Assembly (NCBI RefSeq): GCF_003315595.1
Contig: NZ_QNQU01000001.1
Coordinates: forward strand, 124,001 to 188,000
Source of the DNA: Pedobacter miscanthi
GTDB lineage: Bacteria; Bacteroidota; Bacteroidia; Sphingobacteriales; Sphingobacteriaceae
Direction: 5' to 3'
Length of the DNA stretch: 64,000 nt
Under the pieces are notes generated by a model. It searched no databases. It had not been told where the DNA came from and worked only from the letters and a program-made list of their open reading frames with translations. A program made the position numbers and the translations under genes. Shown here piece by piece: positions 26,195 through 34,973 of the stretch (the first letter of the stretch is position 1; each line of letters begins with the position of its first letter).

Positions 26195-27724
26195 CTAACC
26201 TGCACTCCTCATCATCACCCTTCTCGACATAATTTTTTCAATCAGCACGATAAGGCGCTTCCGGTAATCTTCTCCCAACCATTTGACATAATTTCTGGTA
26301 ACCGTACCAAGGCACTTTGCATATTGTTTAATCCGCCAGGTGATCTCTTTATCCAGCTCCCCTGCGAGTTCCAGCGCCATACTCACTGTATCTGCATTAT
26401 CGGCACACATCAACGCATGCTGCCGTATTGAGTCTCTAAGCACTACCTTTGTTTTCTGCCCTTTTTCAGTTGCGGCATTGTATGCGGCAAGCACATCGAA
26501 GGAAATCCCCGCACTATTGGGGAACCGGGTTCTCATTTCTGCCGGCATCTGGTGAATCTCACCAACAGATTGATTCAGGCTCTGATGATAAATTTCAGGG
26601 TTTTCAAAAACATGCTTCCAGTCAACAGGCTCATCCCATTCGCCGAATCTTTCTCCGTTATTCCCCAAATCGATGATATTGAATGTTTTTTTGCCACTCA
26701 GCCTTCTTGCGCCCCTGCCAATCATCTGGTGATATAGGGTGAGCGAAGTTGTAGCCCGGTTAAGGATAACGGATTGTACGGAAGGCTCATCGAAACCAGT
26801 AGTCAGGATAGATACTGATGTTAATATCGCACCCTTGGTTTTCTTGAACCATTTTAATATTTCCACGCGTTCGCAGCCGCCCGTTTTATTGTCGAGGTGC
26901 CTGATGGGAAGCCCTAAGCCGGCAAACATTTCAAGCACCTTACGTGAAGTAAATATCCCATTATTAAAAATCAAAGTTTTTTTTCCGGATGAGTGTTCCC
27001 TGTAGGCATGCAGCAGCAGTTCAAGCATGACAGGAGAAGAATAAAGTTCATCTGAACTGCTTACCGTAAAGTCGCCGTGGATCCCCCTCATCAAGGTATT
27101 GAGTTCCACCTGATAACTAAACGTTTTAGGTTTGGCTAAAAAACCTTGTTCAATCAGCGCGCTGATGGATTCACCCACCACGAGCTCCTGGTAGAACTGG
27201 TTCATCGGCAGGTTTACATCTGCTGAAAAAGGTGTGGCAGTAACTCCGATTACAGCGGCATTGGGAAATTTACCGAGCAGTTTGTGAAAGGAGTTATGAT
27301 GGGCTTCATCTACAATTACCAGCCCCACATCCAGCGTATCGATAAGACCTTCGTTGATCCGGTTTTTCAAGGTTTCGACCATTGCAACATAACATGGAAA
27401 AAGGTCTTTTCTGGAAAAGCGTTTAACCCCACTGTCCACCACCTTATTATTCACACCCGTGGCTTTAAGCGCCAGAGAAGTCTGCTTACAGAGTTCACGT
27501 CTATGGGTAAGTACAATAACCTTCTTACCATAGTTTCTGATATACCGGTCAGCAAGCTCAGAAAATATAACCGTTTTCCCACCCCCGGTAGCCAACTGGT
27601 AAAGCAAACGGGCATTTTTTCCGCCTGAAGCAAGTTTTTCAAAAAGAACTCCGATGTCGTTTTCCTGATAATGATATAATCTTTTGCTGCCTTTGGGCGA
27701 TAATGGTTGGGATAAGATTTGCAT
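26195..27724 (-). CDS. Superfamily 2 DEAH-box helicase
   Basis: 509 residues. Motif I ATGGGKT near 47-53, motif Ia VLTHRREL, motif II DEAHHN, motif III GVTATPFSA, and in the second RecA domain ILTTGFDEP, NRATTSLTLYHQMIGRGARR (motif VI). It is of the UvsW/RadD-like type, with a short helical C-terminal tail. It should unwind or remodel nucleic acid with ATP. It is divergent from the UvrA paralogue across 174 bases, so a DNA-repair role is suggested. Confidence 0.9.
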   Translation of the reverse strand: MQILSQPLSPKGSKRLYHYQENDIGVLFEKLASGGKNARLLYQLATGGGKTVIFSELADRYIRNYGKKVIVLTHRRELCKQTSLALKATGVNNKVVDSGVKRFSRKDLFPCYVAMVETLKNRINEGLIDTLDVGLVIVDEAHHNSFHKLLGKFPNAAVIGVTATPFSADVNLPMNQFYQELVVGESISALIEQGFLAKPKTFSYQVELNTLMRGIHGDFTVSSSDELYSSPVMLELLLHAYREHSSGKKTLIFNNGIFTSRKVLEMFAGLGLPIRHLDNKTGGCERVEILKWFKKTKGAILTSVSILTTGFDEPSVQSVILNRATTSLTLYHQMIGRGARRLSGKKTFNIIDLGNNGERFGEWDEPVDWKHVFENPEIYHQSLNQSVGEIHQMPAEMRTRFPNSAGISFDVLAAYNAATEKGQKTKVVLRDSIRQHALMCADNADTVSMALELAGELDKEITWRIKQYAKCLGTVTRNYVKWLGEDYRKRLIVLIEKIMSRRVMMRSAG

Positions 27725-27898
27725 AATGTTATAACCGTTCCAAAACCCGGAAGGTTTTGCAAGGGCAAGATTGTCTTATTTTTTTTATTAGTGCTGACGA
27801 CAGCTTGTTTACTCCCCTGCAGGCTTAAAATATCCACGGTCAGAAAAACTAACCAAGGCCTGGAGTGTTGCATAAATGAAATTAAGGTAAATTAGAAT

Positions 27899-30403
27899 AT
27901 GGCAGCGCAGGAAAAGGACAATATGATCAGGGTACGTGGAGCGAGGGAACATAATTTAAAAGATATCAGTTTAGACATCCCCAGGGATCAGCTGGTCGTA
28001 TTTACAGGCGTTTCAGGCTCGGGAAAATCTTCTCTGGCCTTCGGGACACTTTATGCTGAGGCTCAGCGCAGGTACCTGGAATCAGTATCCCCTTATGCCC
28101 GCCGGCTTTTTAACCAAATGAGTGTACCTAAGGTTGATTCGATTGATGGTCTGCCGCCGGCGGTCGCACTTCAACAGCAGCGCGGCGGCGCAAGTACCCG
28201 GTCATCTGTAGGGAGCGTCACTACCCTTTCCAATCTTTTACGTATGCTGTATTCGCGGGCGGGCGATTATCCGAAAGGTCAGGGCATTATTTACGCAGAA
28301 GGTTTTTCTGCAAACACACCACAGGGTGCGTGTCCGGAATGCCACGGACTGGGAAGCGTCTTCGAGGTAAATGAAAAAACAATGGTTCCCGACGATAGTC
28401 TTACCATACGCCAACGCGCAGTTGCCTCCTGGCCGCTAGCCTGGCAGGGCCAGAACCAGCGTGACATCCTGGTATCAATGGGTTTTGATGTGGATATCCC
28501 CTGGAGGGATCTTCCCAAAAAAGACCGTGAATGGATACTTTTCACGACAGAAACGCCGACAGTCCCTGTTTACCCCGGTCTTTCTCCGGAAGAAACAGCA
28601 AAAGCAATCAAAAACAAAAGAACACCCGATTATATGGGAACTTTTATCGGCGCGAAGCCTTACGTTCTTAAGACCTTTTCATCCAGCCAGTCCGAACTGA
28701 TGAAAAAAAGGGTCAGCCAATACATGATCAGTGCCCCCTGCCCTCTTTGTAAGGGCAAAAGGCTCAGGAAAGAATCGCTCTCGGTCAACTTCGATGGAAA
28801 AGATATCACCACCCTGTCCAGACTACCTTTATCAACACTTTCTCCAATATTTAAAAAACATGCGGTCCCTGGAAAATCCCCGCAGTCTGAAAAACAGATT
28901 GTCAGCCAACGGATCTGCGCAGATATCCTCTCACGCATCGAAGTGATGTTAGAACTAGGCTTGGGTTACCTCAGCCTGGAACGGACCACGCCAAGCTTAT
29001 CGCCGGGTGAACTTCAACGGCTAAGGCTCGCTACCCAGGTTCATTCCAATCTTTTTGGGGTAATCTATGTGCTTGATGAACCATCAGCGGGGCTACATCC
29101 TGCGGATACTGCGGCGCTGCTGGGCATTCTGGATAAATTAAAGGATGCAGGGAACAGCATTTTTGTGGTAGAACACGAAATTGAGATCATTAAACAGGCC
29201 GATTGGATTGTTGATGTTGGCCCTGGTGCGGGAGAAAACGGCGGGCACATTCTCTATAGCGGCCTTCCAGCGGGATTAAAAGACGATAAAAGCTCGGTTA
29301 CTGCTTCATTTTTATTTGGAAATAAATCGCATCACATCCAACCATCCAGAACACCCACTGGTCAGCTGAGCATATCGGAAGCTACCCTTCATAACCTTAA
29401 CCAGGTGAATATAGATTTCCCCGTCGGGGTAATGACCTGCGTCACAGGGATATCCGGATCGGGAAAAAGCAGCCTGGTCAGCCGAATACTAGCAGGACTT
29501 ATTGCGGAGGGATTGGGACAACAGGTAGAAGCGCAAAAGGAAACTTTCCCCGAAGGACCGGAAGTGGACCCGGCCGTTCCACTAAAAGGCAGGATATCGG
29601 GCGGGCTATCGCAGATCACCCGTCTTGTTGTAGTCGACCAGCGGCCCATAGGGAGAACGCCCAGATCCAACCTTGCGACATATACCGGGCTTTTCGACCT
29701 GGTAAGAAAGCGTTTTGCTGAAACTCCGCTCGCCAGGAAACGGAAATACGATGCAGGGCGGTTTTCCTTCAATGTAGCAAAAGGAAGATGTTCCAACTGC
29801 ACGGGTGAAGGGTTTGTAATGGTCGAACTGCTGTTTTTGCCCAGCGTATATACCCCATGCCCTGTCTGCAATGGTTCCCGATACAACCCTGCAACACTTG
29901 AGGTCACTTATAAAGAAAAAAACATTTCCCAGATACTGGATATGACGGTGGAAGAAGCCTGTGATTTTTTTGATGAGGACCCGCCAATTTACCGTGCACT
30001 GGATATTGTAAGAGAAGTTGGGCTTGGCTATTTAAGACTTGGGCAGGCCGCAACCGAACTCTCCGGAGGCGAGGCACAGCGCATCAAGCTGGCGACCGAA
30101 CTTCAGAAAAGTCAGAAAGGATCCTCACTTTACATCCTGGATGAGCCAACGACCGGCCTACACCCTTCTGATGTAGAACGATTACAACTGCAACTCAATA
30201 GACTCGTTGATGCTGGAAATACCGTTGTTGTGGTTGAACATGATATGCAGGTGATTTCACAAAGCGACTGGATTATCGATATCGGTCCTGGAGCGGGTGA
30301 TCAGGGAGGCAAGATCGTCTACAGTGGCCGAACCGATGGTCTGCTAAGGTGCAGGGAAAGCAGAACTGCGCCTTTTTTAGCGGCATATCTGGGAAAAGAC
30401 TAG
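27899..30403 (+). CDS. UvrA-like ABC ATPase lacking the UvrB-binding domain (UvrA2 class)
   Basis: 834 residues against about 940 for UvrA. Two ABC cassettes: Walker A GVSGSGKSS and GISGSGKSS, signatures LSPGELQRLRLA and LSGGEAQRIKLA, Walker B VLDEPSAGLH and ILDEPTTGLH. Zinc modules CPECHGLG/CPLCKGKR and CSNCTGEGF/CPVCNGSRY are present. After LRMLYSRAG the sequence jumps directly to the first zinc module, so the roughly 130-residue UvrB-binding insert is missing. This architecture fits UvrA2-type proteins linked to antibiotic self-protection or alternative damage tolerance, not standard excision repair. Confidence 0.9.
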   Translation: MAAQEKDNMIRVRGAREHNLKDISLDIPRDQLVVFTGVSGSGKSSLAFGTLYAEAQRRYLESVSPYARRLFNQMSVPKVDSIDGLPPAVALQQQRGGASTRSSVGSVTTLSNLLRMLYSRAGDYPKGQGIIYAEGFSANTPQGACPECHGLGSVFEVNEKTMVPDDSLTIRQRAVASWPLAWQGQNQRDILVSMGFDVDIPWRDLPKKDREWILFTTETPTVPVYPGLSPEETAKAIKNKRTPDYMGTFIGAKPYVLKTFSSSQSELMKKRVSQYMISAPCPLCKGKRLRKESLSVNFDGKDITTLSRLPLSTLSPIFKKHAVPGKSPQSEKQIVSQRICADILSRIEVMLELGLGYLSLERTTPSLSPGELQRLRLATQVHSNLFGVIYVLDEPSAGLHPADTAALLGILDKLKDAGNSIFVVEHEIEIIKQADWIVDVGPGAGENGGHILYSGLPAGLKDDKSSVTASFLFGNKSHHIQPSRTPTGQLSISEATLHNLNQVNIDFPVGVMTCVTGISGSGKSSLVSRILAGLIAEGLGQQVEAQKETFPEGPEVDPAVPLKGRISGGLSQITRLVVVDQRPIGRTPRSNLATYTGLFDLVRKRFAETPLARKRKYDAGRFSFNVAKGRCSNCTGEGFVMVELLFLPSVYTPCPVCNGSRYNPATLEVTYKEKNISQILDMTVEEACDFFDEDPPIYRALDIVREVGLGYLRLGQAATELSGGEAQRIKLATELQKSQKGSSLYILDEPTTGLHPSDVERLQLQLNRLVDAGNTVVVVEHDMQVISQSDWIIDIGPGAGDQGGKIVYSGRTDGLLRCRESRTAPFLAAYLGKD

Positions 30404-30577
30404 AACTGGTTTAATAGGATAAGATTTCTGAAAGCCCTATCATTAGCACCTGCTGAATTGAAAAGAAAGGCATAGTCCCTTAATAATCAGTCTGGATTCA
30501 TCCCATAATCCGGCTACCTCACTCCGGAAAACTTTGATCGCCATGCAAAAAATCAATAGTTAAAACTGAAAAATTTG

Positions 30578-30589
30578 CAGTTGCAACTG
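30578..30589. promoter_or_regulatory. Perfect 12-bp palindrome upstream of hsp20-like gene
   Basis: CAGTTGCAACTG is its own reverse complement, 190 bases before the Hsp20 start and 18 before a small open frame. Possible protein-binding site. Confidence 0.3.
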
Positions 30590-30606
30590 AAAAAAAATCT
30601 GAAAAT

Positions 30607-30726
30607 ATGAAATTTTTTCAGCAGTCCAGCGCAGATAATATGAAAATATGCCTGCCAGCGCAATTGGCATACCAGTTGATAGTTGACTTACAGAACCTCA
30701 TTGAGGTTTTAGAGAAAATTAATTGA
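30607..30726 (+). CDS. Possible small protein upstream of Hsp20 (39 aa)
   Basis: ATG 30607 to TGA 30726. MKFFQQSSADNM...LAYQLIVDLQNLIEVLEKIN looks like an amphipathic helix. Stop is 41 bases before the Hsp20 start. Unrecognised; could be a leader peptide. Confidence 0.4.
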   Translation: MKFFQQSSADNMKICLPAQLAYQLIVDLQNLIEVLEKIN

Positions 30727-30767
30727 TTAATAGTCCATTTATTATTAAACCATTAAAAGGAAAAACT

Positions 30768-31208
30768 ATGACGTTAGTTAAATTTAATCCAGAAAAGAAA
30801 AACAGTGCATTATTGCCAGGCTTTAATGACATTTTTGAATCCGTATTAGGCGATACTTATTTTTCAGATCGCCGAATCAGTAGCCTTCCGGCCGTTAACA
30901 TTTCAGAGTCGAGTGAAGAATACCAGATTGAGCTTGCTGCCCCCGGTCTGAAAAAAGAAGACTTTAAGGTTTCGGTGGAGGGTGAAACGCTTACGGTCTC
31001 TACCGAGCAGCGGAGTGAGAACAGTGTAGCTGAAAAGAATTATAACAGGCGTGAATTCAGCTATTCTTCTTTTACCAGGGTATTCACACTTCCTGAAAGC
31101 GCCGATGTAGATCGCATTTTGGCAAGCTACTGTGATGGCGTACTAAAGCTGACCCTTCCGAAGAAGGAAGAAGCAAAGGCAGTTTCCAGACAGATAGCAA
31201 TCAGCTAA
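30768..31208 (+). CDS. Hsp20/alpha-crystallin small heat-shock protein
   Basis: 146 residues from ATG 30768, preceded by AAAAGG; an upstream in-frame start at 30723 overlaps other sequence and is unlikely. The alpha-crystallin domain (about 40-140) is clear: PAVNISESSEEYQIELAAPGLKKEDFKVSVEGETLTVS, YNRREFSYSSFTRVFTLPESAD, CDGVLKLTLPK. It is an ATP-independent holdase. The C-terminal IxI motif is present (IAI near the end). An intrinsic terminator follows directly. Confidence 0.95.
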   Translation: MTLVKFNPEKKNSALLPGFNDIFESVLGDTYFSDRRISSLPAVNISESSEEYQIELAAPGLKKEDFKVSVEGETLTVSTEQRSENSVAEKNYNRREFSYSSFTRVFTLPESADVDRILASYCDGVLKLTLPKKEEAKAVSRQIAIS

Positions 31209-31217
31209 ACAATTTCA

Positions 31218-31242
31218 AAATGCCGCACTCTGCGGCATTTTT
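31218..31242 (+). terminator. Intrinsic terminator after Hsp20
   Basis: AAATGCCGC (31218-31226), loop ACTCT, GCGGCATTT (31232-31240), ending in a T-run. Ten bases after the Hsp20 stop. Confidence 0.9.
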
Positions 31243-31289
31243 AGTTCATCTTCAAAATAACTTACTACGGAAACTAAAGAGCATCACAA

Positions 31290-31598
31290 ATGGATTCACT
31301 ATTGGAAATAAAAATAGCACTTCATTTTAAGGGCACTGAAATTACATATGGTAAATTTGCTTTGGGAACGGAACGGCAAACAGCACTCGATACATTTAAT
31401 CTTCTCAAAGGAAGAATGGAACATTCAGCCACGTGCATGATTCAAATGGTACTTACGCATGAAGTTGCCGGACTTCCCATACCTTTGGCTACGATATTCT
31501 GCAACCTAAAAGAACTCAAGGAAAATGTTGCAATCATTTCAAAAGAAATCTTTCGGATTTCAAAACTCGAGGAAAGTGGAATGTCTGCGTTTGAGTAA
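31290..31598 (+). CDS. Hypothetical protein (102 aa)
   Basis: Not recognised. It starts with an alpha/beta segment (LLEIKIALHFKGTEITYGKFALG) and continues with helices (ALDTFNLLKGRM, LKELKENVAIISKEIFRISKL). No signal peptide. Followed after about 100 bases by a receiver gene on the same strand. Confidence 0.6.
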   Translation: MDSLLEIKIALHFKGTEITYGKFALGTERQTALDTFNLLKGRMEHSATCMIQMVLTHEVAGLPIPLATIFCNLKELKENVAIISKEIFRISKLEESGMSAFE

Positions 31599-31697
31599 GA
31601 ATATTATTAGCAGGACCCTCATAAGAAGGCATTACAGTTTGAGATATTAAGGAGAGAAAATCACAGTAGCAATATATTCATGCGATATTAAGTAATC

Positions 31698-32132
31698 ATG
31701 AAAAGAAAAATTTTTATTGTTGAAGACGATCTGGCATTATTGGAAACCTTGCAGGAACTTTTCAAGCAACAAGGCTATATATGCGATGGCAGCACCGACC
31801 CGACAAAAGCAATACACCTCATCGAGCAGAATCCTCCCGATCTGATAATTCTGGATTACATGTTACCTGAATGGAATGGTGGAGAGCTTTGTAACGCGAT
31901 CCGTGCCATCGATGGATTTGAATATATTCCCATCATCATCATTTCGGCTTACACGAAAATATTGTTTTCCCTATCTGATTATGGCTGCGATGCGGTTATG
32001 GAGAAACCATTCTCGATCCAGCAAATCATAAGCCTTGTGAAAAATCTGTTAAGAGAAAAACGCAGTGATAGTGGCCTGCTTCCCAAGGTAAAAACTGTGA
32101 TTAAAAATGTGTTTCAAATTGCAAAAGGCTAA
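31698..32132 (+). CDS. Single-domain response regulator
   Basis: 144 residues. VEDD at 8-11, phospho-acceptor Asp53 (LIILDYMLP), IIIISAY and MEKPFS with the conserved Lys; then a 25-residue basic tail (LLPKVKTVIKNVFQIAKG) without a recognisable output domain. All phosphorylation residues are intact. No kinase gene adjoins it, so it is an orphan receiver near stress genes. Confidence 0.88.
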   Translation: MKRKIFIVEDDLALLETLQELFKQQGYICDGSTDPTKAIHLIEQNPPDLIILDYMLPEWNGGELCNAIRAIDGFEYIPIIIISAYTKILFSLSDYGCDAVMEKPFSIQQIISLVKNLLREKRSDSGLLPKVKTVIKNVFQIAKG

Positions 32133-32260
32133 ATCAGGAGGTAATATTTAAATCCTTTATTTTAGCTAATAGCGTCACAAATTCAAATAAAAAACTTTGC
32201 GGAAAATGATTGTGCCGAAAGTTTATCTCATCCAGGAAGCGGTAAATTTCTTTGTACTTA

Positions 32261-32302
32261 AATAAAGGTCCCCGATTGCCAGGCAATCCGGGATCTTTAT
32301 TT
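32261..32302 (+). terminator. Long imperfect hairpin terminator
   Basis: AATAAAGGTCCCCGATT and AATCCGGGATCTTTATT pair around a GCCAGGC loop with two mismatches. Located 130 bases after the receiver gene; the outer A/T arms suggest it may work for both strands. Confidence 0.6.
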
Positions 32303-32360
32303 GCTTCACATCTAATACGGATAAATCCAGAGCTTAACCTCTACTTTTAGAATAAGAAAT

Positions 32361-32543
32361 CTAGGTATTTCCACCAGCGTTTCCTGCAAGGTCTCCACCA
32401 ACATCTTCTTCATCATCAGTTTCGCCTGTTAAACCACGCTGCACATCATTGTCGTCCACTTCTTTTTCTTTGTTCGGACTCTGTTGTGACTGCCCATTGT
32501 TCTTTTCAGTTTCCTGGTTCTCTGCTTTCTTATTTTCTTCCAT
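32361..32543 (-). CDS. Small acidic low-complexity protein (60 aa)
   Basis: MEENKKAENQETEKN, then a Gln/Asn-rich stretch, VDDNDVQRGLTGETDDEEDVGGDLAGNAGGNT. Hydrophilic and probably disordered, like the 47-aa protein at 25143. Unknown function; the acidic composition and isolated position fit a small stress-type protein. Confidence 0.55.
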   Translation of the reverse strand: MEENKKAENQETEKNNGQSQQSPNKEKEVDDNDVQRGLTGETDDEEDVGGDLAGNAGGNT

Positions 32544-32701
32544 GATATTTTTATGATAAGAACATGTCTGGCTGAAAAATGGTTTTGAGTATAAGCTGTA
32601 ATTTCAAAAGATGATCGCCTAAGTCCCGCACCAGGATATTTCAAAAAATCAAAACTATTGGAAAAGAAGCAGGGTTCTAATTTTACCTAGAAAACATTTT
32701 T

Positions 32702-33706
32702 ATGGAAAATCAGATTATTAGCAGAAGAAAAGCTGTACAGGGCCTCGGCCTTGGCATTGCAGCGTTATCACTAGCCCCTTCAATGGTTAGCTCGGCGAGT
32801 ACAAAAGGGGAAAGTTTTATCCCGGGACCTCTGGAAGATCCTACCACTAAATATCCCAGGCCGCCCTTTATTCATCAGAACCAACCCTGGCCCGCCCTAG
32901 CAAGTAAAATGGATCCCCGACCTGACCATGGTGAAACCAGTTACAAAGGTTCAGGCAGGCTGGCAGGGCGCAAAGCATTGATAACTGGGGGTGATTCAGG
33001 CATGGGACGTGCTGCTGCCATTGCTTATGCACGTGAAGGCGCAGATGTAGCGATCAATTATCTACCACAGGAAGAACCCGATGCAAAAGAGGTAGTCGAA
33101 CTCATTAAAAAGGCGGGTAGAAAAGCCATTGCGATACCGGGCGATTTACGTGATGAAAACTTTTGTAAAAAACTGGTAGATACTGCGGCCAAAGAATTGG
33201 GTGGTCTTGATATCTTGATTAGCAACGCGGCACGTCAGCAAAGTACCCCTTCTATCGCCGATATCACTACCGAACAATTTGACTGGACGATCAAAACAAA
33301 TATTTATGCGCCATTTTGGATCATAAAGGCTGCATTGCCCTACTTGAAACCGGGCTCTGCGATAATCGGGACAACTTCGGTACAAGCCACAGATCCTTCC
33401 GCCGACCTTTACGATTACGCACAGACAAAAGCAGCAACAACAAACTTTATAAAATCACTGGCTAAGCAATTAGGTCCAAAAGGTATCAGGGTAAATGGCG
33501 TAGCACCGGGCCCAATCTGGACACCTCTGCAGATGGGAGGAGGCTCCACTCCCGAAACGTTAAAGGAATTTGGAAAAGAAACCCCTCTAGGCAGACCAGG
33601 GCAGCCAGCTGAACTGGCCTCGATATATGTCCAACTTGCCGCTAACGATGCCAGTTATTCTACAGGGCAAATATATGGTGCAGCAGGAGGAAGTGGACAA
33701 CCTTAA
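32702..33706 (+). CDS. Exported SDR-family oxidoreductase (YghA/GSP39-like)
   Basis: 334 residues. A twin-arginine-like leader (ISRRKAVQGLGLGIAALSLAPS), an extended linker (PGPLEDPTTKYPRPPFIHQNQPWP) and a classical SDR domain: ALITGGDSGMGRAAA (cofactor loop), NAARQQ, catalytic Ser near GTTSVQ, YAQTKAA (YxxxK), VNGVAPGPIWTPL. Related stress SDRs reduce aldehydes or sugars with NADP. The leader suggests export with cofactor bound, or it is a lineage-specific N-terminus. Confidence 0.9.
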   Translation: MENQIISRRKAVQGLGLGIAALSLAPSMVSSASTKGESFIPGPLEDPTTKYPRPPFIHQNQPWPALASKMDPRPDHGETSYKGSGRLAGRKALITGGDSGMGRAAAIAYAREGADVAINYLPQEEPDAKEVVELIKKAGRKAIAIPGDLRDENFCKKLVDTAAKELGGLDILISNAARQQSTPSIADITTEQFDWTIKTNIYAPFWIIKAALPYLKPGSAIIGTTSVQATDPSADLYDYAQTKAATTNFIKSLAKQLGPKGIRVNGVAPGPIWTPLQMGGGSTPETLKEFGKETPLGRPGQPAELASIYVQLAANDASYSTGQIYGAAGGSGQP

Positions 33707-33896
33707 TGCAACAATACTTAATTTATTGTATTTTTATCCGCTAGAATTAATACCAAAATGTAATCGGTTGCAACACCGTTCTTTAGAAATCAGACTACAT
33801 ATTATTTCAAATTTACTAATTTAAAGAAGCTGGAAGGGGTGAAGATATGATCGTTTGTATGTGATACCCTCCACCGATTAGATACATCTGGAGACT

Positions 33897-34034
33897 GCCA
33901 AAAAGAAAAGAGAAAAAAACTACCCGAGAAAACAGGCTGACTTAAAAAAGGCAACTGGCAGAGAAAACCTGCCAGTTTACACCGCTATAAATATCAACTG
34001 TTAAAAGCTGGCCCGTTTGCTCGGGCCTTTTTTT
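33897..34034 (+). ncRNA. Candidate small RNA with two hairpins and a terminator
   Basis: A perfect 9-bp hairpin AACTGGCAG/CTGCCAGTT (33953-33961 with 33969-33977) is followed by a GC-rich terminator at 34010. A TTTG (33854) and TACATCTG (33883-33890) pair could be a promoter, though the 25-base spacing is long. The terminator is 300 bases after the SDR stop, far for an mRNA end. The 5' end is a guess. Confidence 0.35.
34010..34034 (+). terminator. Intrinsic terminator
   Basis: GGCCCG (34010-34015), loop TTTGCT, CGGGCC (34022-34027), then seven or more T. Strong. Confidence 0.85.
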
Positions 34035-34473
34035 TATCGTTATTTTTCCCTTATAGTACCTACTTCAATTTTCCGAAATACGACAGATTATTCCTGAGTG
34101 AATACTAGTGGCAGAGCATTTTCGAGTTAGCCTTTCATTTTATCAATAAAAAATAAAAAACGCAAAAATCGCATCGCCAGTCAGGTTACTATTACCTCTG
34201 GACCATTTACAGCCTCCTCTAACCCTTGCTTCTGTTAAAAGATCATGCTATTCTAAACAATTTGTTAGCGTATGCAGATTTTGAATATCGATATGGAATA
34301 TTTCTTTATATTTTCCAAACTTTTTTGTCAAGGTTTTTATCAGTATAATCTGCGGCTTATCCTGACATAAATACGATAAGTAGTAAATCCGGTACTTCCT
34401 GCAAAACTATCGGTATTCCCGTATGTTTTAAAGAAAAAACTATTATCATTCTCATAACTCCTAAGCACTAACC

Positions 34474-34959
34474 ATGATACGCGCGATGTTGCAGCAGTTG
34501 GGCAAAATACTCATTGAAAAAAAACTCACTATCGCTTTTGCCGAAAGCGCTACGGCTGGACGGCTGTGCTCAGAATTTTCACTGATCGAAAATGCCGGTT
34601 CATTTCTTAAAGGGGGCATTGTGTGTTACGATGCCTGTATTAAAGAAGAACTTTTAAAGGTAAAACCTTCATTGATAAAAAAATATACACCCGAGTCGAT
34701 GGAGGTTACTAAAGCAATAGCCGAGGGTCTCCGGAAATTGATACCTGCCGACCTGCACATCGGCATAACAGGTCTAACCTGTCCCGGTGGCAGTGAGACT
34801 GCTGATAAACCCGTCGGTACAATGTTCATTTATGCCGCTTATGATCAGGGAATGCTTTTTTCCAGGCAGATGCACTTCACAGGGGAAAGAGAAGACATTG
34901 TATATTCAACAGTTGTAAAATGTGCGGAATTGCTTAATCAACACCTAGCACATCTTTAA
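34474..34959 (+). CDS. CinA C-terminal domain protein (PncC-like amidohydrolase)
   Basis: 161 residues, the stand-alone CinA/PncC domain: AFAESATAGRLCSEFSLIENAGSFLKGGIVCYD, KEELL, and HIGITGLTCPGGSETADKPVGTMFI. Stand-alone members deamidate nicotinamide mononucleotide for NAD recycling. The usual ESCTGG reads ESATAG here, so catalytic competence is not assured. First of a plus-strand run with DUF6766 and YciE-like genes. Confidence 0.87.
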   Translation: MIRAMLQQLGKILIEKKLTIAFAESATAGRLCSEFSLIENAGSFLKGGIVCYDACIKEELLKVKPSLIKKYTPESMEVTKAIAEGLRKLIPADLHIGITGLTCPGGSETADKPVGTMFIYAAYDQGMLFSRQMHFTGEREDIVYSTVVKCAELLNQHLAHL

Positions 34960-34973
34960 CCATAAACCATTTA

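Larger units (their letters stand above)
30404..30767. other. Leader region of the Hsp20 gene
   Basis: It contains a 39-codon frame (30607-30726) and a perfect 12-bp palindrome CAGTTGCAACTG (30578-30589) that may be an operator. The rest is AT-rich with A/T tracts. Confidence 0.4.
33707..34473. other. Long intergenic region with two hairpins
   Basis: 767 bases. The notable content is the candidate small RNA at 33897-34034. The right half (34040-34470) is AT-rich with no accepted gene. Confidence 0.5.

Noticed and set aside
34272..34370. 32-codon plus-strand frame MQILNIDMEYFFIF
   Set aside because: Too short and compositionally random; probably chance in AT-rich DNA.
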